From CAWUFC02 sp963921335 (lineage in GTDB: Bacteria; Pseudomonadota; Gammaproteobacteria; Pseudomonadales; Halieaceae), in assembly GCA_963921335.3 (NCBI GenBank), contig CAWUFC020000001.1:2046001-2110000 (forward strand): a stretch of DNA of 64,000 bases, in the 5' to 3' direction. The translations under genes and the position numbers were made by a program. The notes beneath the pieces are model-generated. The model had not been told where the DNA came from. It made no database searches and was given only the letters and a program-made list of their open reading frames with translations. Shown piece by piece: positions 41,637 through 50,853 of the stretch. Positions within the stretch are counted from its first letter, which is position 1; the number at the start of each line of letters is the position of its first letter.

Positions 41637-42866
41637 ATGAGTAGCTTAAACATTGCCCCCGGTGAACTGGCTCAGAGCATGAGTGCCGAACAACTGTTGC
41701 AGGCGGAGGAATTGCGCCAGCGTGCCCGCGCCATGGTGCCAACTTTGCGTGAGCGCGCCGCTGAGTGCGAAGCACTTGGACAGCTGCCAGAGGCCACCGT
41801 CGCAGATTTTCAGGACGCAGGCTTTTTCCGCATTTGTCAGCCAGCTCGTTGGGGCGGTTTTGAATTGCCCCCGCAGGTGTTTTTTGATGTTCAGATGACG
41901 CTTGCTGAAGGCTGCATGTCCAGTGCCTGGGTGTTGGGCGTTGTGGCTATCCACAACTGGCAGCTGGGTTTGTTCGATGACCGCGCAGCCCAGGACGTAT
42001 GGGGTGAGGACGACAGCGTGCTGATTTCTTCTTCCTACATGCCGGTGGGTAAAGTGACCCGCGTAGAAGGGGGCTTCAAACTCAGCGGCCGCTGGGGCTT
42101 CAGCAGCGGCAGCAAGCACTGCGACTGGGTATTTCTTGGTGCGGTTGTACCGCCAATCAACGAGGGGGATGCACCGGATATGCGCACCTTCCTGGTGCCT
42201 GCAGCAGATTACGAGATTGTTGATAACTGGGAAGTCATGGGCCTTCAGGGCACCGGTAGCCACGATATTGTGGTTGAAGATGCCTTTGTACCGGAACACC
42301 GCACCCACAAGGCCATTGATGGCTTCAACTGCGACAGTCCGGGTAATGCGGTCAATAACGGGCCGCTCTTCAGGGTGCCCTTCGGACAGATTTTCGTCCG
42401 TGCGGTCTCCTCCTCCAGCATCGGTGCCTTGCAGGGCGCCATCGATGCCTACAAGGATGTGATCTCGGTGCGTGCCGGCATTAATGATGGTGCTAAAACA
42501 TCTCTGGATCCGGTTGCCCAATCGGTACTGGCCGATGCCACGGTGGTCGTAGACCAATTGAAACTTGTGCTGCATCGCAATTTCGATCGTCTGATGGATG
42601 CTGCCTCAGGTGGTGAGGCCCTCAGCATCGACGAACGCGTGAAGATGCGCTACGACTCGGCGCTGGTCTCAGAGAAGTGTGTGAAAGCGATGGATGAGTT
42701 GCTGGGCTGCGCCGGTGCCAGCGGTATGTTCTATTCCCATCCGCTTAACCGGTCCTTCAGGGACCTGCATTCCGGTCGTGGTCATGTCGCTAACACGCCC
42801 GGCAAGTTTGGGCGCAACTGGGGTAGTGTTCAGTTGGGTCAGGCCAATACGGACTTTTTCCTGTAA
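41637..42866 (+). CDS. HsaA-like flavin-dependent aromatic monooxygenase (paralogue 3 of 3)
   Basis: This 409-residue protein is most similar by eye to the copy at 9245 (shared W-V-L-G-V-V-A-x-H-N-W-Q, G-L-Q-G-T-G-S-H-D, F-V-P-E-H-R-T-H-K, D-G-F-N-C-D). The catalytic-type His is at 383. I take ATG 41637, nine bases from GGAG; ATG 41631 is too close to it. Together with the neighbouring extradiol dioxygenases it can form hydroxylation-plus-cleavage steps. No reductase subunit is nearby. Confidence 0.87.
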   Translation: MSSLNIAPGELAQSMSAEQLLQAEELRQRARAMVPTLRERAAECEALGQLPEATVADFQDAGFFRICQPARWGGFELPPQVFFDVQMTLAEGCMSSAWVLGVVAIHNWQLGLFDDRAAQDVWGEDDSVLISSSYMPVGKVTRVEGGFKLSGRWGFSSGSKHCDWVFLGAVVPPINEGDAPDMRTFLVPAADYEIVDNWEVMGLQGTGSHDIVVEDAFVPEHRTHKAIDGFNCDSPGNAVNNGPLFRVPFGQIFVRAVSSSSIGALQGAIDAYKDVISVRAGINDGAKTSLDPVAQSVLADATVVVDQLKLVLHRNFDRLMDAASGGEALSIDERVKMRYDSALVSEKCVKAMDELLGCAGASGMFYSHPLNRSFRDLHSGRGHVANTPGKFGRNWGSVQLGQANTDFFL

Positions 42867-42898
42867 GCACTCTCCAGTCCTCAATCGGCCCTGCGGGA

Positions 42899-45800
42899 TT
42901 ACTTCTCCAGGGCCGCTAACTGTCCCGCCAGATCGTCTAAGAGCACCGGCTTACCGACGCCGTAGCCCTGCAGATAGTCAACGCCGATTTCACTCAGCTT
43001 GGCCACAATGGCGTCGTTCTCAACAAACTCCGCTATCGTTTGCTGGTTCAGGAAATGCGCCAGATCGTTGATGGACTTGACCATCGCGTAGTCGTTGTCG
43101 TTCTCGTGAATGTTTGCAATGAAAGTGCCATCGATTTTCAGGTAATCCACAGGCAGCTCACGCAGGTAACTGTGTGAGGACAGCCCTGTACCAAAATCAT
43201 CAATCGAAAATTTACAGCCGATGTTCTTCAGCTCGCGAACAAAGTCGGCGGCCTTGATCATGTTGGAGATGGTGCCAGTCTCTGTGATCTCGAAACAGAT
43301 CCTGTTGGTGCCAACCCCGTACTCGGAGATTTGCTCCAGCAGGTAGTCCAGAAAATCGTCATCCGTCACGCTGTTACCTGACAGGTTCACTGACAGGTAG
43401 GGGATTTGTTTCTGGTTGTCCATCTGCTCGTTGATCCAGGTAAACACCTGGCGAATGACCCAGCGATCAATCTGAACCATATAGCCGTGCTGCTCGGCCT
43501 GGATAATGAAATCCTGGGGAGAGCTCAGCTTGCCGTCCTCGCCCTTCATGCCCATCAGGATTTCGTAGTGCTTCACCTCCGCATTGCCGGCCACCACGCT
43601 GGCGGTTTTGACGATGGGCTGCGCCTGCAGGATGAAGTCGCCCTGTTCCAGGGTTTTTTCAATCTGCGCAACGGCCATAGCTTGTTCTTTCTTGTACTGC
43701 TCGGCAATGGTCTGCTCTTCGTGGAACAGCACAACTTTGTTACGGCCATCTTCCTTGGCTTTGCCGACGGCAGTTTCGGCGTTGGCCAGCACTTCTTCTA
43801 CGGATTCGTTGTGCTCGAGCAGGCCGGCGACACCAATGCTGACTGTGAACGCCACCGCTTCCGACTCAATGGTGACCGGACTCTGTTCAATATCAGAACG
43901 GATCTTCTCAGCATGAGCTACGGCTTGCTCCATGGAGCGGTCTTGCAGCAAAACGGCAAACTTGTTGCCCACCAGTCTGGAAGAGGCGGTTTTCTCATCG
44001 TGTTGTTGGGCCAGCAGCTTGGCAAACTCACTCAGTACCTGGTCGCCGGTGACTTCATCGTACACTTCATTCACGAGGGCGAAATTGTCGATATCGATAT
44101 AGAGCAGGGCATTGCTGGACTTCTTGACCTTGGTTTGACGCAGAACCACTTCCATTTGGTCCATGAAGGCCTTTTTGTTGATCAGCTTGGTCAGCTGGTC
44201 ATGGTTTTTCTGGAAGCTCAGTGACTTGTTAACGTCTTCCAGGGTGTTGTACATGCTCTGGTCGACCAGCGACAGCTTGTCAGCCTGAGTAGGTGGCTTG
44301 ACGCCTCTGGACAGTTGGCGAGCCAGGGCGATGTTGGACAGGTCCGCGATTTTCTGGCCACGCTCGTTGACGAAAATGAAGCGGTCCTTTTCTTCACTAA
44401 CCCAGGCCAGCTGCATACGCCGTTTCTTGCCGTCTTTGTCTGTGAAGCCCAGCCAGGTACCCAGGGGCAGCTTTTCGACTCGTTTGACCCAGCGTCGTAG
44501 CCGCGGCAACGAATCGACCTTTTTGCGCACCTCCTCCGGCTGTGGGGTCGTGTCTGCCGGCGGGGGTGCGACTTCTGCCTGTTCCACCGCGGCGCGGCCG
44601 GACAAAATATTCTTGAGCTGGTCCAACACCGGCTCATGGCTGACATTGGTCGGCAGCGCATTGGTAATCTGTTGCCTGATATTCTCGACAAAAGGTTCTG
44701 CATCCAGACCCCGTTCCAGCTTCAGCTGTTCGGGGCTGGTGCCTCGTTGTTGCTCAAGTAGCCACAGCGATAGCAGGTCCAGTGTTTTTACGTAATCCTT
44801 CCACGGCTTGCTGTTGGGTCCGTCCTTGACGTGTGTCAGCACCAGCAGTTCCCGCCACGCATTATCCACCAGGTCGACCATGGCCTTGGGTGCATTGGGT
44901 GGTCTGATACGGGTGCGTAGTATTTTGTCTACCGCTTGCTGGGCCTGGTTGAGTTTCTCCTGGCCGTCCTGGGTTTTAACAACGCGCTCGACATTTCGCT
45001 GCAGTGCGGTTTCCTGCTGCCTGACTAATCTGTCGATGTCTTTCAGAGCAGTGTCGAAAACCCCGGAGTCCGTTTCGTAGTTATCGACGATGTTGTCGAT
45101 AATCTTGTTGACGCGATTTTCCAGGGCGCGGTTAGGGTAGTGTGCCGAGGACGCCAATTGCGTGAGTTTGTCCACCACGCCTCGGGCAGGGTGATTGCGA
45201 TCAAGGAAAAACTGCGGCTCCAGCAGTGACAGTTTGGCTAGCGGTACATGCAGGTTGCGGAGGCTGGGCTGAAGCTCAGGAGTGACATCGACATCGGTGC
45301 GGATGCTTTGGAACAGATTGTCGACAAGATCGAGCTGATTCATGCCCTCCGGGGCAAATCCGGTAGTGCCTTCGAGAGCGCTGAAAGAACCCCGGTTGTC
45401 ATCCAGATACTGCCGCAGTGAGGATACCTGTTGTAATTGGGACATGGCCTGGCGATCTGTCTGTAAGGCATTCAGCGCCTGCGCCACCGCGGCCACGTCT
45501 GCCGAGTTGCAGCCTTCGGCAGCGCCATCTGCGGTCGTGCTGGTCGCGCCACTGACACCGCCAGAGCTATAGGCCGCTGCGCTGGTGCCGCCCTGTCCTG
45601 CATCGACGCTGCGTTTGAAATTGAGTGCATCGATCACCGAGCGGTACATATTGTCCGGACTGAATTGCTGGCGCAGGGCGTCAACCACTTCGCCAGCAAT
45701 GTCTGCCGCGCTGCTGGCAGTTGAGCTCGCGTTGACGCCGCCGCTGGAAGTGGCCGTTACCTGCGCGGGAGCCGCAGCGCCGGTGGTGCCGGCTGCGGCC

Positions 45801-46762
45801 GCTGCGCCAGATGGCACTGCGGTGCTTGATCCGGCCGCTGCACCTGTCGCTGAATTTGCGTTTCGAGGGGCGGCAGTTACTGAAGATGGCTGAGCAGCAG
45901 TTGCTCCTGCGCCTGATGAGGTTAGTCCGCTCTGCCTTGCCTCTGCCAGTAACTGGCTCGCTTCATCCTGCGAGGGCAGGCTGGCATCTGACTCGCTCGC
46001 AGGCTCTCTATCGGCTTTTGGCTTTGGTTTCTTGGGGGTTTTGGGGCGGCGCTCATTTTCTAGCTTTTTCAGCACTGAGCCGTGTTTCTTTACCTCTTGT
46101 TCGATATCGGCCTTGATACCGCGCTCGCGCAAAAACGCGTTCAGGCTGGTGTAGTAGGCGTCCAGTTTGCGCACCACCAGCTCAGAGAAGAAGTTGTAGA
46201 TCTCCGGTATGACGTCGCTCGGCAGTTCCCGTTCGGCCAGACTGGTTCGGAACGCGTTACACACCTGGGCGATGTGCATGGGCAGGCGCATGTCCAGCGG
46301 ATCCATTTCCACCAGATCGGCATAGCGAATGGTCAAACATTCCAGCTGGGTAGCATAAGCTTCCTGACCGGTCTTGATCATGCGGTTAATCGACAGTGAA
46401 TCTTCAAAGTCCTGGATATCGACCAGATTCAGCTCTTCAAATACAGGCTCGCCCTGATCCTCATCTTCCTCGCCCTTCTTCTGCTTTTTGTCAGCCTCGC
46501 TGGCGACAAGGTCATCGAAGAGCGCCACCATCTCCTTCTGGAACTGCTTGCGCATGTCGTCTTTGCTGCGCTTGATGGTGTTCATCGACTCGTAAAGTTC
46601 TTCCTGTTGATCTCGGGCGCTGGGCCGTGAGGACAGATCAAACAGGTGATCGGACAGAGCCATCAGGAAATCATTCATGACACGGTCGAGCTGGCGCAGG
46701 CTGCGCTTTTTCAGCTCCGGTAGTATTTCGTTGCTTTCCTCGCGGCTGGGCGCCGGTACCAC
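42899..46762 (-). CDS. DUF1631 - degenerate GGDEF - EAL protein (probable c-di-GMP phosphodiesterase)
   Basis: This is a very large protein (1287 residues). The N-terminal 700-odd residues are DUF1631-like and helical, interrupted by a low-complexity Ala/Ser/Gly/Thr stretch near 285-350. A PilZ-like or SH3-like patch (W-L-G-F-T-D-K-D-G-K-K-R-R) follows, then a GGDEF domain whose signature is V-G-N-K-F, so it should not make c-di-GMP. The C-terminal EAL domain keeps the key residues: E-I-L in place of E-A-L, V-N-L-S-G-N, F-E-I-T-E, I-D-D-F-G-T-G, L-K-I-D-G and Q-G-Y-G-V-G-K-P. The start is a GTG; the small gene upstream ends one base before it. Confidence 0.85.
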   Translation of the reverse strand: MVPAPSREESNEILPELKKRSLRQLDRVMNDFLMALSDHLFDLSSRPSARDQQEELYESMNTIKRSKDDMRKQFQKEMVALFDDLVASEADKKQKKGEEDEDQGEPVFEELNLVDIQDFEDSLSINRMIKTGQEAYATQLECLTIRYADLVEMDPLDMRLPMHIAQVCNAFRTSLAERELPSDVIPEIYNFFSELVVRKLDAYYTSLNAFLRERGIKADIEQEVKKHGSVLKKLENERRPKTPKKPKPKADREPASESDASLPSQDEASQLLAEARQSGLTSSGAGATAAQPSSVTAAPRNANSATGAAAGSSTAVPSGAAAAAGTTGAAAPAQVTATSSGGVNASSTASSAADIAGEVVDALRQQFSPDNMYRSVIDALNFKRSVDAGQGGTSAAAYSSGGVSGATSTTADGAAEGCNSADVAAVAQALNALQTDRQAMSQLQQVSSLRQYLDDNRGSFSALEGTTGFAPEGMNQLDLVDNLFQSIRTDVDVTPELQPSLRNLHVPLAKLSLLEPQFFLDRNHPARGVVDKLTQLASSAHYPNRALENRVNKIIDNIVDNYETDSGVFDTALKDIDRLVRQQETALQRNVERVVKTQDGQEKLNQAQQAVDKILRTRIRPPNAPKAMVDLVDNAWRELLVLTHVKDGPNSKPWKDYVKTLDLLSLWLLEQQRGTSPEQLKLERGLDAEPFVENIRQQITNALPTNVSHEPVLDQLKNILSGRAAVEQAEVAPPPADTTPQPEEVRKKVDSLPRLRRWVKRVEKLPLGTWLGFTDKDGKKRRMQLAWVSEEKDRFIFVNERGQKIADLSNIALARQLSRGVKPPTQADKLSLVDQSMYNTLEDVNKSLSFQKNHDQLTKLINKKAFMDQMEVVLRQTKVKKSSNALLYIDIDNFALVNEVYDEVTGDQVLSEFAKLLAQQHDEKTASSRLVGNKFAVLLQDRSMEQAVAHAEKIRSDIEQSPVTIESEAVAFTVSIGVAGLLEHNESVEEVLANAETAVGKAKEDGRNKVVLFHEEQTIAEQYKKEQAMAVAQIEKTLEQGDFILQAQPIVKTASVVAGNAEVKHYEILMGMKGEDGKLSSPQDFIIQAEQHGYMVQIDRWVIRQVFTWINEQMDNQKQIPYLSVNLSGNSVTDDDFLDYLLEQISEYGVGTNRICFEITETGTISNMIKAADFVRELKNIGCKFSIDDFGTGLSSHSYLRELPVDYLKIDGTFIANIHENDNDYAMVKSINDLAHFLNQQTIAEFVENDAIVAKLSEIGVDYLQGYGVGKPVLLDDLAGQLAALEK

Positions 46763-46763
46763 T

Positions 46764-47099
46764 TTAACTTTGGAACGTAGTTTTTTTGAGAACCGTGCCG
46801 GTGACCACCGATACCCGGTCGCGAAAACTCACCGTTAGATCGCTGCCTTCGGAGCCTTCAAGGGCAATGGGCAGGATCAGCTGGCTACCGTCGTCGTCGA
46901 ACATCTCCAGAAAAACCAGATCGCCTTTGGTGCCGGGATGGATATTCAGTGCGCCACTGAGTTTGCCGCGCATCGGGCGGGTGTCCGTCAAAATGAGCCC
47001 CTGATCCAGGGCCGCACTCACCTCACCGGTGTACTGCGGAATACCGTCGACGTGAATTTCGGCGGGCTGGTTTTTCTCCAGCTGCTCGGCTTCTGACAT
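46764..47099 (-). CDS. Small protein of unknown function upstream of the EAL protein
   Basis: This 111-residue protein starts with M-S-E-A-E-Q and is predicted to be mostly beta (G-E-V-S-A-A-L-D-Q-G-L-I-L-T, P-G-T-K-G-D-L-V-F-L-E, S-D-L-T-V-S-F-R-D-R-V). The pattern would suit a PilZ-type barrel, but the R-x3-R motif is not clear, so I do not call it PilZ. Its stop lies one base before the GTG start of the large EAL gene, so the two are probably functionally linked in c-di-GMP signalling. Confidence 0.65.
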   Translation of the reverse strand: MSEAEQLEKNQPAEIHVDGIPQYTGEVSAALDQGLILTDTRPMRGKLSGALNIHPGTKGDLVFLEMFDDDGSQLILPIALEGSEGSDLTVSFRDRVSVVTGTVLKKTTFQS

Positions 47100-47236
47100 C
47101 AAAACCTCAAGTGGTGGTGGCGAACAAAAACAGCAACACCGCTCCATGGCGAGCCATGGCTGCTGCTGCGAATGCTATTGAGTATAACCTTATCGATGGC
47201 AGGGCGCACAAACCTTGGCTGGGGTGGTGAGGCCGT

Positions 47237-49213
47237 TCACTCTGCCTCTGGCAGCGCAAAAGCGAGAAGCGCGTCGCCCGGTTCTGACCAGCCGTGTCCA
47301 CCCGCTGCTATGAGGACATATTGGCGTCCGTCTTCGCGCAGTCGATAGCTCAGCGGTGTTGCATTACCGGCATAGGGCAGGGTGTGTCGCCACAGAACTT
47401 TGCCCGTTCTGGTATCAAAGGCCCTGAAGTAGCGGTCAGTTCCTGCGGCGATAAACAACAGCCCCGAGGCAGTGACGACTGACCCCCCCTGATTGGGTGT
47501 GCCAGTATTGAGTTGCAGGCCCATGGGAGCGAGGTCGCGAGTGTTTCCGAGGGGCTCCCGCCACAGTGTGTCGCCGCTACGCAGATCCACGGCGGTCAGG
47601 CTGCCCCAGGGGCGAGGATTACAGGGTGTGCCCAGAAACGAGAACAACTGAAAACGATTCACTCCGTAGGCGGTCCCGTGCATGGGGTAGAACTCATCCG
47701 GATACATGCCCTCGGTAGGGTTCAGCGCTTCATAATCAGCTCTTGGAATCAGTTTGACCACGGAGGGTACGTGCGTCTGATTGACATAGAGCCTGGCATT
47801 GACCGGATCTATCGTCAGCCCACCCCAGTTGATGCCGCCGACGGTGCTGGGGAACAGTACACTCCCCTGCAGTGAGGGTGGGGTAAACATGCCCTCTGAA
47901 CGGTATTTGGCCAGCTGCTTGCGGCAGTCGCGGCCACCGATGAAGGCGAAGTTATCGAGATTGTCGGCGGTCAGTTGCTCCGGTAGGTGCAAGGGCCCCG
48001 GGTGGGTGGGGAATGGCTGCGTGGGTGACAGCTGTTCACCGGGCACACCGTCCTGCGGGACCGGCCGCTCCTCTACCGGGTAAAGTGGCTCACCAGTCTC
48101 GCGGTTGAGCAGGAATACATGTCCCATCTTGGTACCCTGAGCGAGCCCTTTAATGCCCTCGCCGACACCGGGTATTTCGAACAGAACCGGCTGTGCGGCT
48201 ACGTCGTAGTCCCAGACATCATTGTGCACCGTTTGAAAATGCCAGGCCACGCTGCCGTCCTGGCTGCTCAATGCCACCACGGACGAGCCATAGTCATCGA
48301 TGCCATCGCGCTCGCCGCCGTATAAATCCGGCGAGGGGTTACCTGTCGGAACATAGACAAGGCCCAACTCCGGATCACCTGATATGGGAGCCCACACGTT
48401 GGGTGTGCCCAGGTGATAGCGGGCCTGTCCGAGAGCGTCGCTATAGCGAGCCTTGTAGTCTTCGCTGACCGGGTCCCAGGCCCAGCGCTGTTTACCGCTG
48501 ATCACATCGAAGGCACGAACTACACCGCTTGGAACATCTACCCGATCATTGTCCGGTACCATCGCACCAATCACGGCCACGCCGTTGATAATGAACGGTG
48601 GAGAGGTGGGGTAGTACTCCCAGTCCCGGGCTCCGGTAATCGACTCTTTCAGTGCCACCCGGCCATTGCTGCCGAAATCAGGACAGGTCTCGCCGCTGTC
48701 AGCATCCAGGGCGATCAGCTCGGCGTCACGCGTACCGTAGATAATTCGTTTCTGGCAGGTCTTACCGGTCAGGGGGGACGGCGCTTCCCAGTAAGAGACA
48801 CCGCGACAAATAGCGGGGTAGAGACCGCTGCGCCGGTTTTGAACCTCGGGGTCAAACACCCAGCGCTCAGTCCCGGTCTCGGGATCGAGGGCAAATACAC
48901 GCCCATAGGGTGTGCAGTAGTAAAGGGTGTTATTGGTGACAATGGGCGTCACCTGCAAGCTGGTGAAGCTCCATTCGCCAGTGCCATCTGAGTAATCGCC
49001 GGAGCGGTGGGTCCAGGCGACTCGAAGTTTATCTACATTACCGCTGTCTATTTCATCCAACGGCGAGTAATGGTCGGCATTGGCACCGCCACCGTAGGCC
49101 GGCCAATTGGCCAGTGTTCCGCCCGCGGGCAGCTTGCTGGTTTGTGGCGGCTGGCAGGCTGTGATAACCAGACTCAGACACACAACTGAACATAAGGCCG
49201 CCAGCCTCTGCAT
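47237..49213 (-). CDS. PQQ-dependent dehydrogenase lipoprotein (membrane GDH-like propeller)
   Basis: This 658-residue lipoprotein (lipobox I-T-A-C at about residue 20) carries an eight-bladed quinoprotein propeller. It resembles the catalytic domain of membrane-bound glucose dehydrogenase but lacks its N-terminal five-span anchor. Repeats of W-motif type appear (G-x-x-R-W, V-A-W-H-F), and the T-V-H-N-D-V-W-D-Y-D segment holds the catalytic Asp region. It oxidises a sugar or alcohol in the periplasm and passes electrons to the respiratory chain. It starts four bases after the SDR stop. No PQQ biosynthesis genes are in the window. Confidence 0.88.
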   Translation of the reverse strand: MQRLAALCSVVCLSLVITACQPPQTSKLPAGGTLANWPAYGGGANADHYSPLDEIDSGNVDKLRVAWTHRSGDYSDGTGEWSFTSLQVTPIVTNNTLYYCTPYGRVFALDPETGTERWVFDPEVQNRRSGLYPAICRGVSYWEAPSPLTGKTCQKRIIYGTRDAELIALDADSGETCPDFGSNGRVALKESITGARDWEYYPTSPPFIINGVAVIGAMVPDNDRVDVPSGVVRAFDVISGKQRWAWDPVSEDYKARYSDALGQARYHLGTPNVWAPISGDPELGLVYVPTGNPSPDLYGGERDGIDDYGSSVVALSSQDGSVAWHFQTVHNDVWDYDVAAQPVLFEIPGVGEGIKGLAQGTKMGHVFLLNRETGEPLYPVEERPVPQDGVPGEQLSPTQPFPTHPGPLHLPEQLTADNLDNFAFIGGRDCRKQLAKYRSEGMFTPPSLQGSVLFPSTVGGINWGGLTIDPVNARLYVNQTHVPSVVKLIPRADYEALNPTEGMYPDEFYPMHGTAYGVNRFQLFSFLGTPCNPRPWGSLTAVDLRSGDTLWREPLGNTRDLAPMGLQLNTGTPNQGGSVVTASGLLFIAAGTDRYFRAFDTRTGKVLWRHTLPYAGNATPLSYRLREDGRQYVLIAAGGHGWSEPGDALLAFALPEAE

Positions 49214-49217
49214 GCGA

Positions 49218-49997
49218 TCAGTCCTTGTTGGCGTTGGCGGCGTCAAGGAAGGAGGGGGCCTCTCCGCCTCCGTGCACTGCGAGACTGGCGCCGCTGACAT
49301 AGCTGGATAAGGGCGAGGCCAGGAACAGGCAGGCATCGCCGATATCTGTAGGCTGGGCCATCCGACCCAGAGGAATAGTTCGGCCGACCGCTGCGATACC
49401 CTCTTCATCGCCATAGTGCAGGTGAGATTGCTCGGTTTCAGTCAAGCCGCAAATGATGGCATTGATGCGTACTTTGGGCGCCCATTCCACCGCCAAAGAG
49501 GTGCCCAGGTTAACGAGACCGGCCTTGGCGGCGCCATAAGCTGCGGTACCCGGAGATGGGCGAATGGTGGAGACGCTGGCAATATTAATGATGCTGCCGC
49601 CGCTGTCCTGGGTTTGCATGACCGCGTTGGCGGCCTGGGCAAAATTCAGGGGTGCGATCAGATTGAGTCGGATGATTGCCTCGGAGAAGCGGGGTGAGGC
49701 TGTCGCTGCCTCGGCGAAAGGTGCGCCACCGGCGTTGTTGACCAGCACATCGAGTCGACCAAATCGTTCCACAGTGAAATCGACACAGGCCTGTACCTGC
49801 TCAACATCGCGCACGTCGCAGCTGGTAAATACCGCGCTGTGGTCGCCTGCAGAAGGCAGTTGTTCGGGTTCGTTTCGCCCGCATATAACAACCTCTGTGC
49901 CCGCCTGCAGAAAGCGCTCGGTGATGCCCTTGCCGACGCCTTTGCCACCGCCGGTTACCAGTACCACCTTGCCACTCATGTCCACTGGATTGTCCAT
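49218..49997 (-). CDS. Short-chain dehydrogenase/reductase (SDR)
   Basis: This 259-residue classical SDR has T-G-G-G-K-G-V-G-K-G near residue 15, N-N-A-G-G, I-A-S-V-S-T-I and Y-G-A-A-K, with Ser in the I-N-I-A-S-V segment. The Arg in C-G-R-N after beta-2 suggests NADP(H). The PQQ enzyme begins four bases after its stop, so the pair may act on the same alcohol or sugar on either side of the inner membrane. It diverges from the F420 operon. Confidence 0.87.
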   Translation of the reverse strand: MDNPVDMSGKVVLVTGGGKGVGKGITERFLQAGTEVVICGRNEPEQLPSAGDHSAVFTSCDVRDVEQVQACVDFTVERFGRLDVLVNNAGGAPFAEAATASPRFSEAIIRLNLIAPLNFAQAANAVMQTQDSGGSIINIASVSTIRPSPGTAAYGAAKAGLVNLGTSLAVEWAPKVRINAIICGLTETEQSHLHYGDEEGIAAVGRTIPLGRMAQPTDIGDACLFLASPLSSYVSGASLAVHGGGEAPSFLDAANANKD

Positions 49998-50166
49998 ATT
50001 CAGGTATCGCTTCCTAACTTGTTAAACGGGGTTGATTTACATAATATGCCGGGGCGGCGCGTATCGTACCCCCCATGCCAGCAGGGGCGCAATCCGAGCC
50101 GCTTCCTTGCCTTGCGGGGCATCACTTATTCAGCTTCTGGTTTAAATACACATCGAGAATCACACT

Positions 50167-50853
50167 ATGTCGAACGAATCGTTGCCGGTACTGGCAATTT
50201 TGGGGGGGACTGGTGACCTGGGCACAGGTCTGGCGCGCCGCTGGGCGCAAGCAGGGTATCGGGTCATTATCGGCTCGCGTACTCAGGAAAAAGCGGAGGC
50301 CGCTGCAGCGGACCTGCGCGAAGTCATGGCCGATCGCGGTGTCGGCGATGTCACAGTGGAGGCCATGGAAAACCTCGCTGCGGCTGAACAGGCTGACATC
50401 GTCACGCTGACCGTGCCGTTCAGTCATCAGGTATCCACCCTTGAGCACGTCAAACCCGCGTTGCAGGGCAAGATTCTGATTGACGTTACCGTGCCTCTGG
50501 TGCCGCCCAAGGTGGGCCGCGTCCAGTTGCCGGAAGAGGGCAGCGCCGGACAGATTGCCCAGGCTACTCTCGGCGAGGAAGTGCGAGTCGTTTCAGCATT
50601 CCAGAACGTTGCCGCTCACCATTTGCAGGAAGGTCATGGCCTGGAATGTGATGTACTGGTCTGCGGTAATGATAAGGAAGCCCGGGGCGAGGTGATCACC
50701 CTCATTAAGGCCGTCGGTATGCGCGGTTTCCACGCCGGTCTGATTAACAATGCCGCTGCCGCAGAGGCACTGACCAGTTTGATTATTAACATCAACCGGC
50801 AGTACAAATGCCACGCCGGTATCAAGATTACGGGTCTGGACTCGGCCGAATGA
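50167..50853 (+). CDS. npdG: NADPH:F420 oxidoreductase (F420-dependent NADP reductase)
   Basis: This 228-residue Rossmann protein has I-L-G-G-T-G-D-L-G-T-G-L-A near the start, followed by I-I-G-S-R-T-Q-E-K-A-E, the NADP-phosphate-binding S-R-T of the Fno/NpdG family. It has V-S-A-F-Q-N-V-A-A late and the family's I-N-R-x-Y tail. It moves hydride between NADPH and F420, providing F420H2. It is the first gene of the F420 operon and its stop overlaps the cofE start as ATGA. Confidence 0.9.
   Translation: MSNESLPVLAILGGTGDLGTGLARRWAQAGYRVIIGSRTQEKAEAAAADLREVMADRGVGDVTVEAMENLAAAEQADIVTLTVPFSHQVSTLEHVKPALQGKILIDVTVPLVPPKVGRVQLPEEGSAGQIAQATLGEEVRVVSAFQNVAAHHLQEGHGLECDVLVCGNDKEARGEVITLIKAVGMRGFHAGLINNAAAAEALTSLIININRQYKCHAGIKITGLDSAE

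Noticed and set aside
41646..42575. A 309-codon minus-strand frame over the third HsaA-like gene
   Set aside because: It mirrors the shadow frame seen antisense to the second HsaA-like gene, showing that it follows from codon use in this family.
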